Positions 28,001 through 40,000 of a stretch of 64,000 bases of DNA are shown here, one piece after another (position 1 is the stretch's first letter; the number at the start of each line of letters is the position of its first letter). This DNA comes from Rhinopomastus cyanomelas (lineage: Eukaryota > Chordata > Aves > Bucerotiformes > Rhinopomastidae), in assembly GCA_013400115.1 (NCBI GenBank), contig VXBP01010266.1, forward strand, positions 1,798,001-1,862,000, in the 5' to 3' direction. The position numbers were made by a program, and so were the translations under genes. Under the pieces are notes generated by a model that worked only from the letters and a program-made list of their open reading frames with translations, was not told the DNA's origin and ran no database searches.

Positions 28001-31000
28001 TTTACAGATAATTATGTTGTCAGAAGTAACTTGGCCTTCAGTTTAAACAGAGATACACCTAACTAAAGTTCACTCTCATCAGAAAGCACCATCTGGTATA
28101 AACTACTTACACATTTTAAGGCAACTCTCCCATTGTAACTTTGAGATGTGTGCACTCAAATATGCAGAATGAAAACATAATGCAGAAGTTGGTACCTACT
28201 TTTCCAAGGTTGGTAAGAGAAAAGAAAAATCTACTCTAAATTATGTGAATTGTGACAGAAGTACATAAATACTTTCTTACACAAACAGTTTTATTTCCAA
28301 ACTGACAGGAAGCAGCTTGAATATAAAGCTGTCCTGAAGCTTCTGATTCTTGATGCATCAAATATGGCCAAGAGCTCAAATTTTAAAATGTGATTAGCTT
28401 TAAGCAATCACATGGGCTTAAACTGCCTTAAGGAAATACACCATTCTCATCTAGAGAAAGGATAAAAGAGTATTCAACAATTGTTGCAGCACAGTAGCAG
28501 CTCACTGAGTCATGAAGTAAACAATTCTCACTAATAACAGAGAAAACCCTAAACAATGTAATTAAGAAACAAGTATTTTAGAGCTCAAAAAAGAAAGTCA
28601 AGTGACTCACTCATACTTTCCCCAACCAGTTTGTTGGACCACAGCATGAGTAAGTACTTAAAGAGCAACTACAGCTCTGGCAACAGTATTAGTAGTCTCT
28701 CACACACAGACGACCTGAAGATATTCAGTTCCTCCAGTGCCCGCTGAAACATATGCTAAATATAGCCCTGGCCTTTTCTTCTGACATTAAGATGAAATTC
28801 ATCACAGAGCTCTGTCTCACTGCTTTTAAATACTAGCTCTAAAGGGTCAAGAATCCACTTCTCAAGCTTTCCTAGGAATAAGTTATTATCCAGGTTCTTT
28901 CCAAAAATCATAAAATCATAGAATCCTTTAGCCCTTGCTTATAATTCCTTGACTGGCAGAGCAGAACCAATTCACATAGTGCTTCGAACGCTAGAGAAGT
29001 TAGAAACTTCACAACAAAGCTGTGCCTTAATGAGAATGCTAATTGACTTCATGTGCCCACACTGAAGAAAATCAATGACATCTCAACCTAGACGGTAACT
29101 GAGTCTGAAAAGTTTTAAGTCCACTAAATTTACTGATACACTGTAAAAAAAAGGGAATTTATCTGGAAAAATTCTGTCATGATATGTTAGGTTAATCAAA
29201 TAACAGCCTGCCGTTAGACCCCAGTCTATGGTCCATATTTTACAATCTAAAACTCACAGCTTTAAAAAAAAAAAAGGCTAGGTGGTCTTTGGATTATTTT
29301 TTTTTAATGGAGAAGTACAAATTATCACAGAATCATTAGGGAGTGGAAGGGACCTCAAAAGATCATCTAGTCCAATCTCCCTGCCACAGCAGGATCATCT
29401 AGACCAGTTACATATGACATTAGCAGATACTATAAATGACTAAAAGTGGTTTAAAAAAATAAACAAGCCAAAATCCTGGCAAATCCAAGATGACAGACAT
29501 GAGACAGCAGAGAGAGCTGGGAAAACTACAAATCTACCAACCCTTTTACTGTAAAAACCATATACAGTTCTCTTTAAAATAAAAATGCCTTAGAGAAGCT
29601 GATTCCTTACCAGGCCATGAGACACTTTCTAGGATCATCTTACCTCATTAGAGCAACCATCATCAGAACTTTGATAAATGAAATTGTTTGCACTATACCA
29701 AGAGTTTCTCTACACTTGAAAATGACTAGTGAGCAAGTTAACAGTCCCTTACAATGCTTGCTGTGATGGTAGGAAGTTCTCTTCATAACTAAAAATGTGT
29801 CCTTTCTAATGTAAACTAATCTAACCTCAGTTTCCAGTATCCAATGTTTTTGTTAGACCTCTCCTATTAAAATTCCCTATGGTTACAGCTATAAGCTTTA
29901 AAAACACAGAAATGGTCTCCAAGAGCTCATCAAGAAACTTCTGCCAATCCTTCAGTCATTCTTCTGGCTCCTCTGGTTTCCTTTTAACACTTCAACACTT
30001 CAAGAGCACTGGGATAAGGTATATCTAGCTATACAGCTAAAATCTTGAAAACTTGGAAGACTGGAAGAGAAGGAAGAAGTGAGAAATATAGTGGGCAATG
30101 AGAAAAATTACACAGGAAAAAGGTATGAATGAACAACAGTGTCCTACCAGACTAGAGCCAAAGTTCTGCAGTAAAAATAGAAAGCAGAAAATCTGAAACC
30201 TAGAATTCTGAAGCTGGCTGCAGTTTAGGTACAGCTGCAGCGATCTCGCTGGAAAGGGCTCCAGGGTGTCTGCAGGATTTCTTCTCACTGCAAGCCAAAA
30301 CGCCGATAACCTCAGGGAAACAAGGGCCATTCTACAGTCCGCTCTTGAAAGGTACTCATTCTTCATCGTAAAAGATTATGTTGGACAACCACTTTATGCA
30401 CTCTCATGGGCTGTGTGATGAGGGCAAAAAAATGCCACAGACTGCATTAATCTGTCATTGAGTGAACAGCAGTTACTGTTCTCAAGCATAAGAACTTTCA
30501 GAAGCTCAGACAATACAGGCACAGCCTACAAATGCTGAAGCAGCCGGTCAAAGAAGGCTATGAAGCAGATGACTTTACCATGCATCCAGGTTAGAAGTCT
30601 TAAAAATTAAGTTACCTTTTCAGTTACATATCATCTAACTTCTAATTTTGAACACTAACTACGCAGTGAACCTGTGAATGATCAATTTTTATGACAGAAA
30701 GTAAATCCCAGTAGAAAGTTTCAAATTGAAAGGAAATAAAACTTACTGTAATTGGCACATCTTTTGTTCCTGAATTTAATAAATGCAGATTTAAAATTTT
30801 TGGCAGATCTGTTAAAGAACAAAAAACACACCTGGCTATTAGGCTATTTTAGCATAATTTAACAGGCACTATTAGTCATCTGTGCTAGCTGGTTTCTCAT
30901 GTAAATCGACTTGTTCAGTTTAAAAGTTTGACTAACATGACAGTAGAGCCAGTCAAAACAGTGACTCCCAAGAATCTGACACACTTTAAAACTGCATCAG

Positions 31001-34000
31001 TCGTTATTACATGCTTCAGCTAAGGACTCATCATCTCTAACACATTAAGATATGAACAGACTAAAAGCACTAACCAGATTTGCTGTTTTTCTTTAGTATT
31101 TAGACCCTTTTGAGATTCAAAGATATCTTCAGTTTTACTACTTTCTGCCATAAGTACATCAAATAAATATTTAGTGACAAAAAAATAATGAAGTGTAAAA
31201 TGTCAGGCACAAATATTTAAGTGACAATTTAAAGGATCTTATAAGCAAAAACCTGATTAAGATTGCACACTTTCACTATTCCCTGTGCCTGAAAATCCTC
31301 AAAACTTACGCAGATGTAAAGTAATCTTCCAAAACAAGCTCACAAATGAAGTCAACTAAGCCACGTGCATCTGTGGAAGACCAGCGTCTTCCCTAATGTG
31401 TACTACTAGACTTACAACTCAATGTGCCAACTACTGTTTGCTTCTACACATCCTGTATAGGTGAATACATACGTGCAGTCATTACATGCTGTTATCCTGC
31501 TTTTGAATCTTTAATTTTTAAAAGTATCATTGCACAAAGATAACTGGGCTTTCCCCTTCCCATCCTACCCCTTAGAAGTACTTTGAGACCTGAAGTATAG
31601 TTTACCTTGTGTTCGTAGTGTACCAAAATCTAGCATTTCTGTTGATGAATAAATTCCTGGTGCTTTAAGGAAGAAAACAAAGAAGTTCACATTTTCTTAT
31701 AGTAGAAGTTAACTAAGCTGAACAACTTCAGAAAAACAAAACCACCCCCCCCCCAAAAAAAACCAACAGCTTTTCTACAGACCTGTTGTAACTTCTACTT
31801 CAACAGGAAGAATGATAAATTCTGTGTTGTCTGAGGCATTTGTTTTTATTCTAATGAAGGCTGTATGATTATCTGCTTCTCTTGAAGAAAAGCTGGCTCT
31901 CATCACTCCTTTTGTTTCATATGGGGGTATTTCCTGATGAATAATCAAAGCACATATATGAGAATGCAGTACACACACAAAAAAAGCTGCTACACCAAAA
32001 TATTTAAATAGAAGCAGTGAGTAAAAGTGTATTAAGAGAAAGATGTGATAGTAGTATGAGATTGTCTGTAATGTTATTAAAATTACCATTAGATTCAGAA
32101 AGGATAGTTGTAATCATCTAATATGACACCAATTTAGAATAGGACTTTCACATCCCATTTAAATTGTATATATTAAAACTGTGGTAAAAAGTCACTAAAC
32201 TAAATGCCACAACCTGTTAATCAACAAAATCTATTCATGTAAGTGTTATTGAGTGCAGTAACATCAAATATTTTTTGCATATCCTAACTGCTTACTCTCT
32301 CAAGCAGAAACAAGGTACACAGTTGTTTCAGTGCTATACAAAAACAGAAGCAGTGCAGGAACTGGACAGCAAATAATCCATGCAGGTGCTGACTGTCTTT
32401 CACATCTCTTCTATGCACAAACCAGTCCATTCTGGAGGTCAAGCCACATTTTCTTCCATGGCACAATGACTGCAGGTGTATTCTTTGAATTGCTGAATAT
32501 CAGACTAACTCATTTCAACTGCTACTGGTGAGTTCTCGAACTAAGAAGCTTTCAGGTTCTGCTTGTGCACTCCTCACACACTGAACATTACACAGACTTT
32601 CATCAATGTTTCCAAGGTTGTGATTTGACTCTTCCAAATGTATAAACAGACGCAAGGTTTGTCAGATCCATGAAGAAACTTCAGGCAGTGATGACACAAA
32701 TACTACTGCATGTGCAGACTGCTTCATGCAATCACCCAAATATTTGGCATCAATAACATTTTGGACAATGTTGTTCCTCTATATGTCAAAGTATCATCAC
32801 AATATTGCAAATAAGTTCTACTTTCCAGCTTTTTCTTACTGTGGTGCAGCTCTTGATGTAGCCAACACACTGATATATCAGCATTTCCTCTTGGTTTAAT
32901 TAATTGATTCTAATTGCCTTACTGTACCAAAGGCTCAAAAACAAGAGAATTAGTGCTAAGTAGTATTAACCTAACAACATTTACATACAATACACTGGAA
33001 GCTTTCAGCTTTAACTGGCAACCTGGCCTAGAGAACCTGAAAAACTACGTGTTCCAGAAAAGAACTCTGAATAAACCAGATTTTTATTTCATTCTTTTGT
33101 TTGTGGCTCTAACATGTTTGCTACGTACCTACTAAGAGCTACAGAATTGAACATTCTCCATGTTTTATTTGGACAACAGCGAAGGGGCTATCTTTAGAAG
33201 CAAAGTCATTTGACTAAAACTGTCAACAAAACAATAGGACCTTTATTTTTTAAAATCAATTATGTCCAGAATGCTTCAGTAGGTGCAGTTCATTTTGTTG
33301 CAAAACATCTTATTCCACTCCTTTGATAAAACAGTTCAATACAGATCACTTTTTAAAATTAAAACCATCCATTCAATTCCTACTACCATACAATTAACAA
33401 TAACCTGTTGTTGTTTCAATTTGTATGGAGTATTTTTCATGATTATATGACAAAGAACAAAGTTGGTTAAAAAAAACTTCTCAAATCTAAAATCATGTAA
33501 AAACAAAACCTCCCCCAAACAAGTGCAATTAACCTTGCAAGACATGACTACTCACCCATAGCTTCCTTGTACCTCCTTGCTGACCTGTTGGAAGCTCTAA
33601 ATGGAGATCACCTCCACTGGAATACATTTCTACCACCTGAGGTAGGTAACAGGAAAATGTTAGCACTTCACTTGAAAGGGATCTTGGTTTAGTTCTCAGC
33701 TATTATAATAATAAACAACTATTTGATCACTGGAATATCTTATAAATCCACTTTAAGGATGGTACAGTGATTTGGTAGTGCCATAATTATGTCCTCTCTG
33801 TAGCATTTCACAGCTTGTGGATCACTTATATAACAGAATGAGATCATGTTTATCAGCAGATTATTGATTTACTTGTTTGGTTAGGTACAGACATCAGTCC
33901 TGCCTCAATATACAAATGATTGCCAACCGTACGTAGAAGTTTATGCCTTAAAGGCACCTTTTGCCAGGCAAAACAAGCAGAAGGAAGCTACCAGGCACAC

Positions 34001-37000
34001 CTGGATTAAAAGCACAAGTACTATTTTACTTTACCTTAGTATTTTTTGTAATCACCAGTGAAGTTTAATTCTTTGTTTTGTAGTCATTAGAAGCATTTTA
34101 AAAAATTGAACTGTCAGAGTAAACCCCCAATGTAGCAAATTAAGGTATTTTTGAGCATAATCTATGATTTCTGGAGCAAATTATTTGCGTTTAACCAGAA
34201 AAACTTTTATATAGTGTAAAAGACTCCAATAGCTTTAAAGAGCAAACATAATTTTATGACAATCAGCAAAATTTCGCTTTAGTATCATAAACATAAATGA
34301 GCATTTATTTAGTTTTCTCTTAGGCTCACCTGCAAAGGTTCACTGTGGGGGTTATGTATATTTATTATAGGAGAAAAACTGCTATTTACAGGAACTCGTG
34401 CCCCAATAAACGGGCGCAATCGATAGGGATTTGGTACCCCAATTCCAAACACCTGGTTCAGGAAAAAGAAACACAAGCTTAAGCAGATGTAACTTGCAGA
34501 GTCTAGCACACGTGCACCAATTTTAGTAATCTACAAGCACTCTGATTCATTTCTACAGTATGGAAATAAAGACACCGGTGTAGCCGGCAGCTAAAGCGCA
34601 TTTCCTATAGCTGCTACTTACTTACTTAGAAGTATTTAGAACACAGAGGTCCAAATACCATCCTTTTGTTTCTGATACTCAGAAACAGTAGTAACAGCTC
34701 AAGGTTAAAAACATGAAATATTCTTTAATCACATCATTATGGAACAGACAATCCATATGGGAAGTGGTTTTTATTGTCGTTTCCAAAACATTACCATGGT
34801 AAGAGTCATTCTTTCAATAACTGTGCTCTCACTTCTCAGAGTTTTCAGATTCTCTCATCTGTTTTATCTTTCTGACTCTCAAGTGAGTAACTTTTTGCCA
34901 GCTTAATGAATAACATTGTCACTGTATCAAATGACTACTAAAGAATGAGCTAGATAATGCATTAGGCTACTAAAATAACACAAACACACTGAAGCTGTTG
35001 GGAGGATTTTAAACCCTACATCAATCTGGCTGAGGGGATGGAAACAACTTCAGCTGGACTGATATGAAAAATACTGTGCAAATATCCTTAGATAGTTAAG
35101 CATTACCAACAGATACTGCTCTGCTTGATTCACACTTCAACTTTTTCAGAAAGAGTGTAAATCTCTTACCTGATAAGTAAATACCCCATGATTAGAAGTG
35201 TTAATAAATAAAGTGTTCTCTACATTCCCCACTACTCTTGCAAGAAAAACGACGTCAAAGGACGTATTCCCTCCTGGAAGAATTTTCTGGAAAAATAAAG
35301 GCAAGCAAGCAGAGAAATAAACAAACTGTTTAGTAAAAACTCATTCCAACCTGCGTATGAGCAATGTGCTACAGAAGATCTTGACATGTTCTTTATGGAA
35401 AACTCAAGTTAGAAAGTCTGCTACGGATTTAGAGGGGGGAAAAAAGAAGTAGAATTTTTAGACCAAAGAGGAAAAAAAAAAAAGATCATCAATATTTTAC
35501 AACTATTATCTAGTGCAGGACCATATTTAATTGTATTTTTACATTAAATTCTGAACTTCAGAGTTCAGCTTAACAGAAATATTTTGCACTAAAACTTTAC
35601 AGAACATTGCAGAAAGGCAATGTTCTGTACTACAAGACTTCTGAAAGTGAGAAAGGTTGATTATAGAAGGATTTTTTGAATGTTTTAGTGTTTACATGGT
35701 CCCTGAAAAGCCACAGGTCCTGCAGACAAAACTGAAAGTGTAGCACCTTCTGACAGCAGTGTGGTTAGGAGTTAACCCTGCTGACACGCTTTTTAACTTG
35801 CAAGTTCCTGTGGTATGGTTGCAGTAGTACACTGGAGTGACTGCTTCACACTGTTCCTCTGGACTAAGGATTTTCAGAAAAAAAATTGTAAGAACAACTT
35901 GTTCCTGAGTGTGCTCTAAGGCGATGTATGCTTAGTCACTTCAGCATCAAAGGAGATCTGCTGTTCAACTGTCAGGTACAGTACAGGCTTCCAGTACAGT
36001 CAGAACTCCTGACTAGTAGGAGTTCATTCCTTCTAGTAGGGTTTGTGTGTGTGTTTCTACGTTCAGTTCAAATTCGCTTGATAACTGATGTGAGATCAGG
36101 AACTACAAGATCTTAATACTTTTAGGCATGTCATTACTGCAGTAAGCAGTTCATTTAAAGAAGTGAAGTAAATCAAGCTCCCTTCTGGGGTGAAAGAAGG
36201 AAGAAAGGAAGGAAAGGGAAAGGAAGAGGTCAATTTGAGAAAGTAGAATAAAGAGTAACTTACCCTATTTTGAAAAAATGATGCATGAAAATGTGACGTT
36301 GTAGCAGATATTGATACTAATGTAATTGTTTCTTCTGAGCTAGGGTTATGTAGGTAAACTTTTTCCATTTTTGGCATTCCGACTGGCCTGCCGAAACAGA
36401 GAAAGAGTATTTTTGATGTGTTAGAATTCTGGAAAACAGAAAGCACTGTGCTTTCTCCCATTCAAACTGACAGCGGACAACAGCTTGACCATGACTCAGC
36501 AAAGCGGTCTTGCAGCCAAGACCACCAATGGAATCTTAGGATGCATTAAGAGGATTAGAATCATCAGGTCAAGAGAAGTTCTTTTCCCCCTATGCCTTGC
36601 TGGGTATTCATCTAGAGTACTTTATCCAGTTCTGGGCTCCAGAATTCAAGGACACTGAACTCCTGCAGTGGGTACAGTGAAGGGCTACAACACTGATTAG
36701 GGGACTAGAACATCTCTCTTATGAGGAAAGGCTGATGGACTTTGGGTCTTTGTAGCCTAGGCATGCCTGAGAGTGGATATTTTCAATGTTTATAAGTATC
36801 TGAAAAGCAGGTGTCAGGAGGATGGAGCCAGACTCTTCTCAGTGAGCAGGACATGGGGTAACAGGCACAAACTGGAACATACCGAGTTCCATCCAAACAC
36901 AAACTCCTTTGCTTTTAAGGTGGCAGAGCACTGGAACAGGCTGTCCAGAGAGGTTGTGGTGGAGTCTGCTTCTCTAGAGATAAAAGCTACTTACATGTGT

Positions 37001-40000
37001 GATCTTCCTGCTCTAACAAGAATATGAATATCTGTTGTCACTATACACGGGGATATTAAAAAGGGAAATGGTTACCAGCTGTGATGTTTTGCATTAACTG
37101 TTGTAACCGATTCCATGGACGAACAGTAGCAAACAGTAAACCTATACACCTGCTTTCCGCTTGCTAGGGAAAAGCTTATCAGATCAGAGGAACGTGAAAG
37201 AGAGCCAGCACTCTGAAGTTCACCAGCTCTACCCCACCCCCAACAAAAACCAAACCACGAACCACCCACAAAAGCACAACTGAGGAAAGTAGCTGCTGAT
37301 ACAGATACCCAGATACCTCAGAATTCTGAATCTACTGCTTCTAATGGCTCTTTGCTGGCATCAGTATAAATGGGCTTGAGTACTTTTATCTGCTTGGTAA
37401 CTGTGAAAGCTTTTCTAAGAGCAATTTCAAAGCACTGGTTTAGAGAAAGTGGTCACACCTTCAAAATGGTCTGACACACACAGAAAAGTAAAGAAGTAGT
37501 ATAACAGTCCAACTCTCACACCACTGCAGAAAGTTTTCAGTCTCTCCTGAGGATCAGCTGTCTGTTTCCTGTTTCTCACTGCAATTTCTCATCCTCCTCC
37601 ATGAAAAACATGCTCCCAGCATCTTGTTTTAACTCTTTTGCCTCCCACACTGAAGTTTCTGGATACTTGTCCTCCCTGGAGCATGTTCAGCAGCTCCCCA
37701 AAAAAGGGAGCTATAACATCCTCTATTACAGTGCACTCCAACCAGTCATAAGGGGAGCTTACAATCCAAAACCAAGAATCAGGTTGAAGCAAGAGATGAT
37801 GAGGTGGATTTTAAGTACTCTTCATGTGAGCAAATGACTTGATGAGCACATCAATGTGGTCATAGAATCCACTACCAGCTGAGTTCTGAAAACTTACGAT
37901 GGAAGTTGACATAAGTCACATCTTTTATGATGTATAATGTTAGGAACAGGAACTTCCTACCAATCAGATGGTGTTTTGAAGGAAACAATAACACTGAAGG
38001 CCCAGCCTGTTTCTGTCAGTAAGGTAGTTTGGAAGTACAACATGTTAAGCTACAACACGTATCAAATATTAACAATTCTGGAAAGAGGGGAATATATAAA
38101 ACAGGGCACTTGAGAGGCTAAAGCCAAAAAACACAACTAGCAGGGAAGCGGCCACGACAGACATCACAGTTAGTGAACTTCAGCTTCAAGGCTGAGCCAC
38201 CACTTGTAAAGTTGACAAACACAAAAGTCACTAAAAAGGAAATCTGTTGCAATTAACACAAACATCACCTGGCCTTTTCTACCTTTTTTGTCCTACCCAG
38301 CTAAAATGTGATGCGTACCAGGCACCTTTAATATACCTACATCCCAAGCAATAACCACATGAAGGATGAGATCTTCAGGCTGTGGATTATCAAGCTGCAA
38401 TGATCTGCACAAATACACTGTTAGCTGGTGCCAAATTTTACAGCACCATTTCCTGGAGCATATTTCATTGCAAGAAGCTGGTGAAGACACACACCTTCAG
38501 GCAAACATGAAATGTCAAAGCATGTAAGATTTTGCTCCTGATCTTTTTGTCCCTCCATAACGTGCCAGGTTCACCTATACTGATAAAACACAGATCCCAC
38601 CTAGATGAGAACATGCTAATTAACAAGGGTGAGGTGCCTGTTCAAATGAGTAAAGATGCCTTCCTTCACATTCCTCTTTGGGGATTGAGAGATAGAGCCC
38701 TTTAACAAAGGATAGTTTCTTACATTTAACAAACTCCAAGGGAAAGCAGCACTTAATTTTGCAGCTTTTTAACAAAAAATTCCAAGAATCTCAAACGTTC
38801 ACACATTAGAACTTCATCTAATGTACTGTGTAAACACCTGGCTGCACATTATAGGTACTTTATAAGCTCTTTCACCATTTGTGATATTGCTCGATTTAAG
38901 TGTAAGATAATTAGGGATTGGGATAAACTCTCTAGTAGCTGCTAAAACTCCCCACTATTGACTGTTAAGAGATTAGAGTTCTTGGAAGAAAACAGGCTGC
39001 TTAGCAGAAGTTATGCTAACCTTACGTAACATAAGGTCTCAAGACCTTCAAGAAAGTCTCAAATATTTGAATATTACCAAGGAAACGCTTCCAAGGCCAG
39101 CTCAAGCTTTCACAGAACATCCTGCCAAATACTAGAGCTCACAATTAGAAACATGAAAATGTTACCAAAATCCCCCTAAATGAAGATTTCAAAGGAAATG
39201 CAAAGTGAGGCTGTTTGTTAACAGAAAATGGAAAGAGATTTTCAGAATACTGTCTTAGAACCATAGAATCATTAGGGACTGGAAGGGACCTCAAAAGATC
39301 ATCTAGTCCAATCTTACCAACCAGAAAGCTCTGTCTAGAGAATGGGACCTTGCTCAAACTGAGTGAAGCAACAACTTCCATTCATCACACAAGCTTATGT
39401 TGATTATTAAAATATGACATTTGCTACCAGTATCCATTCTTATCAAACACTTTTATGAAGCAGTGTTAGGAGGTCAACTTTAAAATCCCACTGCTTGAAA
39501 CTCTGATGGTAATCAGTTCGAGCTTATATAGTGTTGAGAGTATGCAAAAAAACTCTCAACACCCAAGCGCTCTCTTACCAAAAGTAACTGCTACTAAACA
39601 TTAACTATGACAAACTGAAACTTTAGATATAGTCAGAGTTGAAATAACAGTGATTAAAGCAACATATCAAGATCTATGAAGATTCAAATTGTACCACAAA
39701 GCAGGTGTGAGAACCAAACAACTGAATAAAAACTGCCCCACAACAGTGTTCTTCAGTCTTCACCCAGACAGGCCACCTGCAAGAGCTCCAGTGTGAAGAC
39801 TTGTCTCAAGCACAGAAAACCATTAACATAATGACTGTTCTGTCAATACATCCTCTGAGCAACCAAATCCCAAAGCTATGGAAGACAACATAATGGCTAC
39901 TGTTTTTATTTTAGAACACCTCAATTATTCCATTCCTATTTAACAAGGGAGAGTAACAGATTAAAAGATATTATAAGGAACAGAAGGCAGCTAGTTGTGG

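Larger units (their letters stand above)
35287..36263 (-). other. Intron E4-E5
   Basis: Contains the 13-base perfect hairpin (35598-35629) and the purine tract (36192-36229). Confidence 0.8.

Noticed and set aside
28905..28932. Possible further CR1 tail (aaaatcatagaatccttt)
   Set aside because: Only the weak octamer-like end matches; the diagnostic ggaagggacctc block is missing.
35598..35629. Glucocorticoid-type response element (AGAACA ... TGTTCT)
   Set aside because: The half sites are 14 bases apart instead of 3; the symmetry is better explained as a hairpin.
36773..37027. 84-codon plus-strand frame with EHWNRL motif
   Set aside because: It is the C-terminal remnant of the CR1 reverse-transcriptase ORF, not a host gene.
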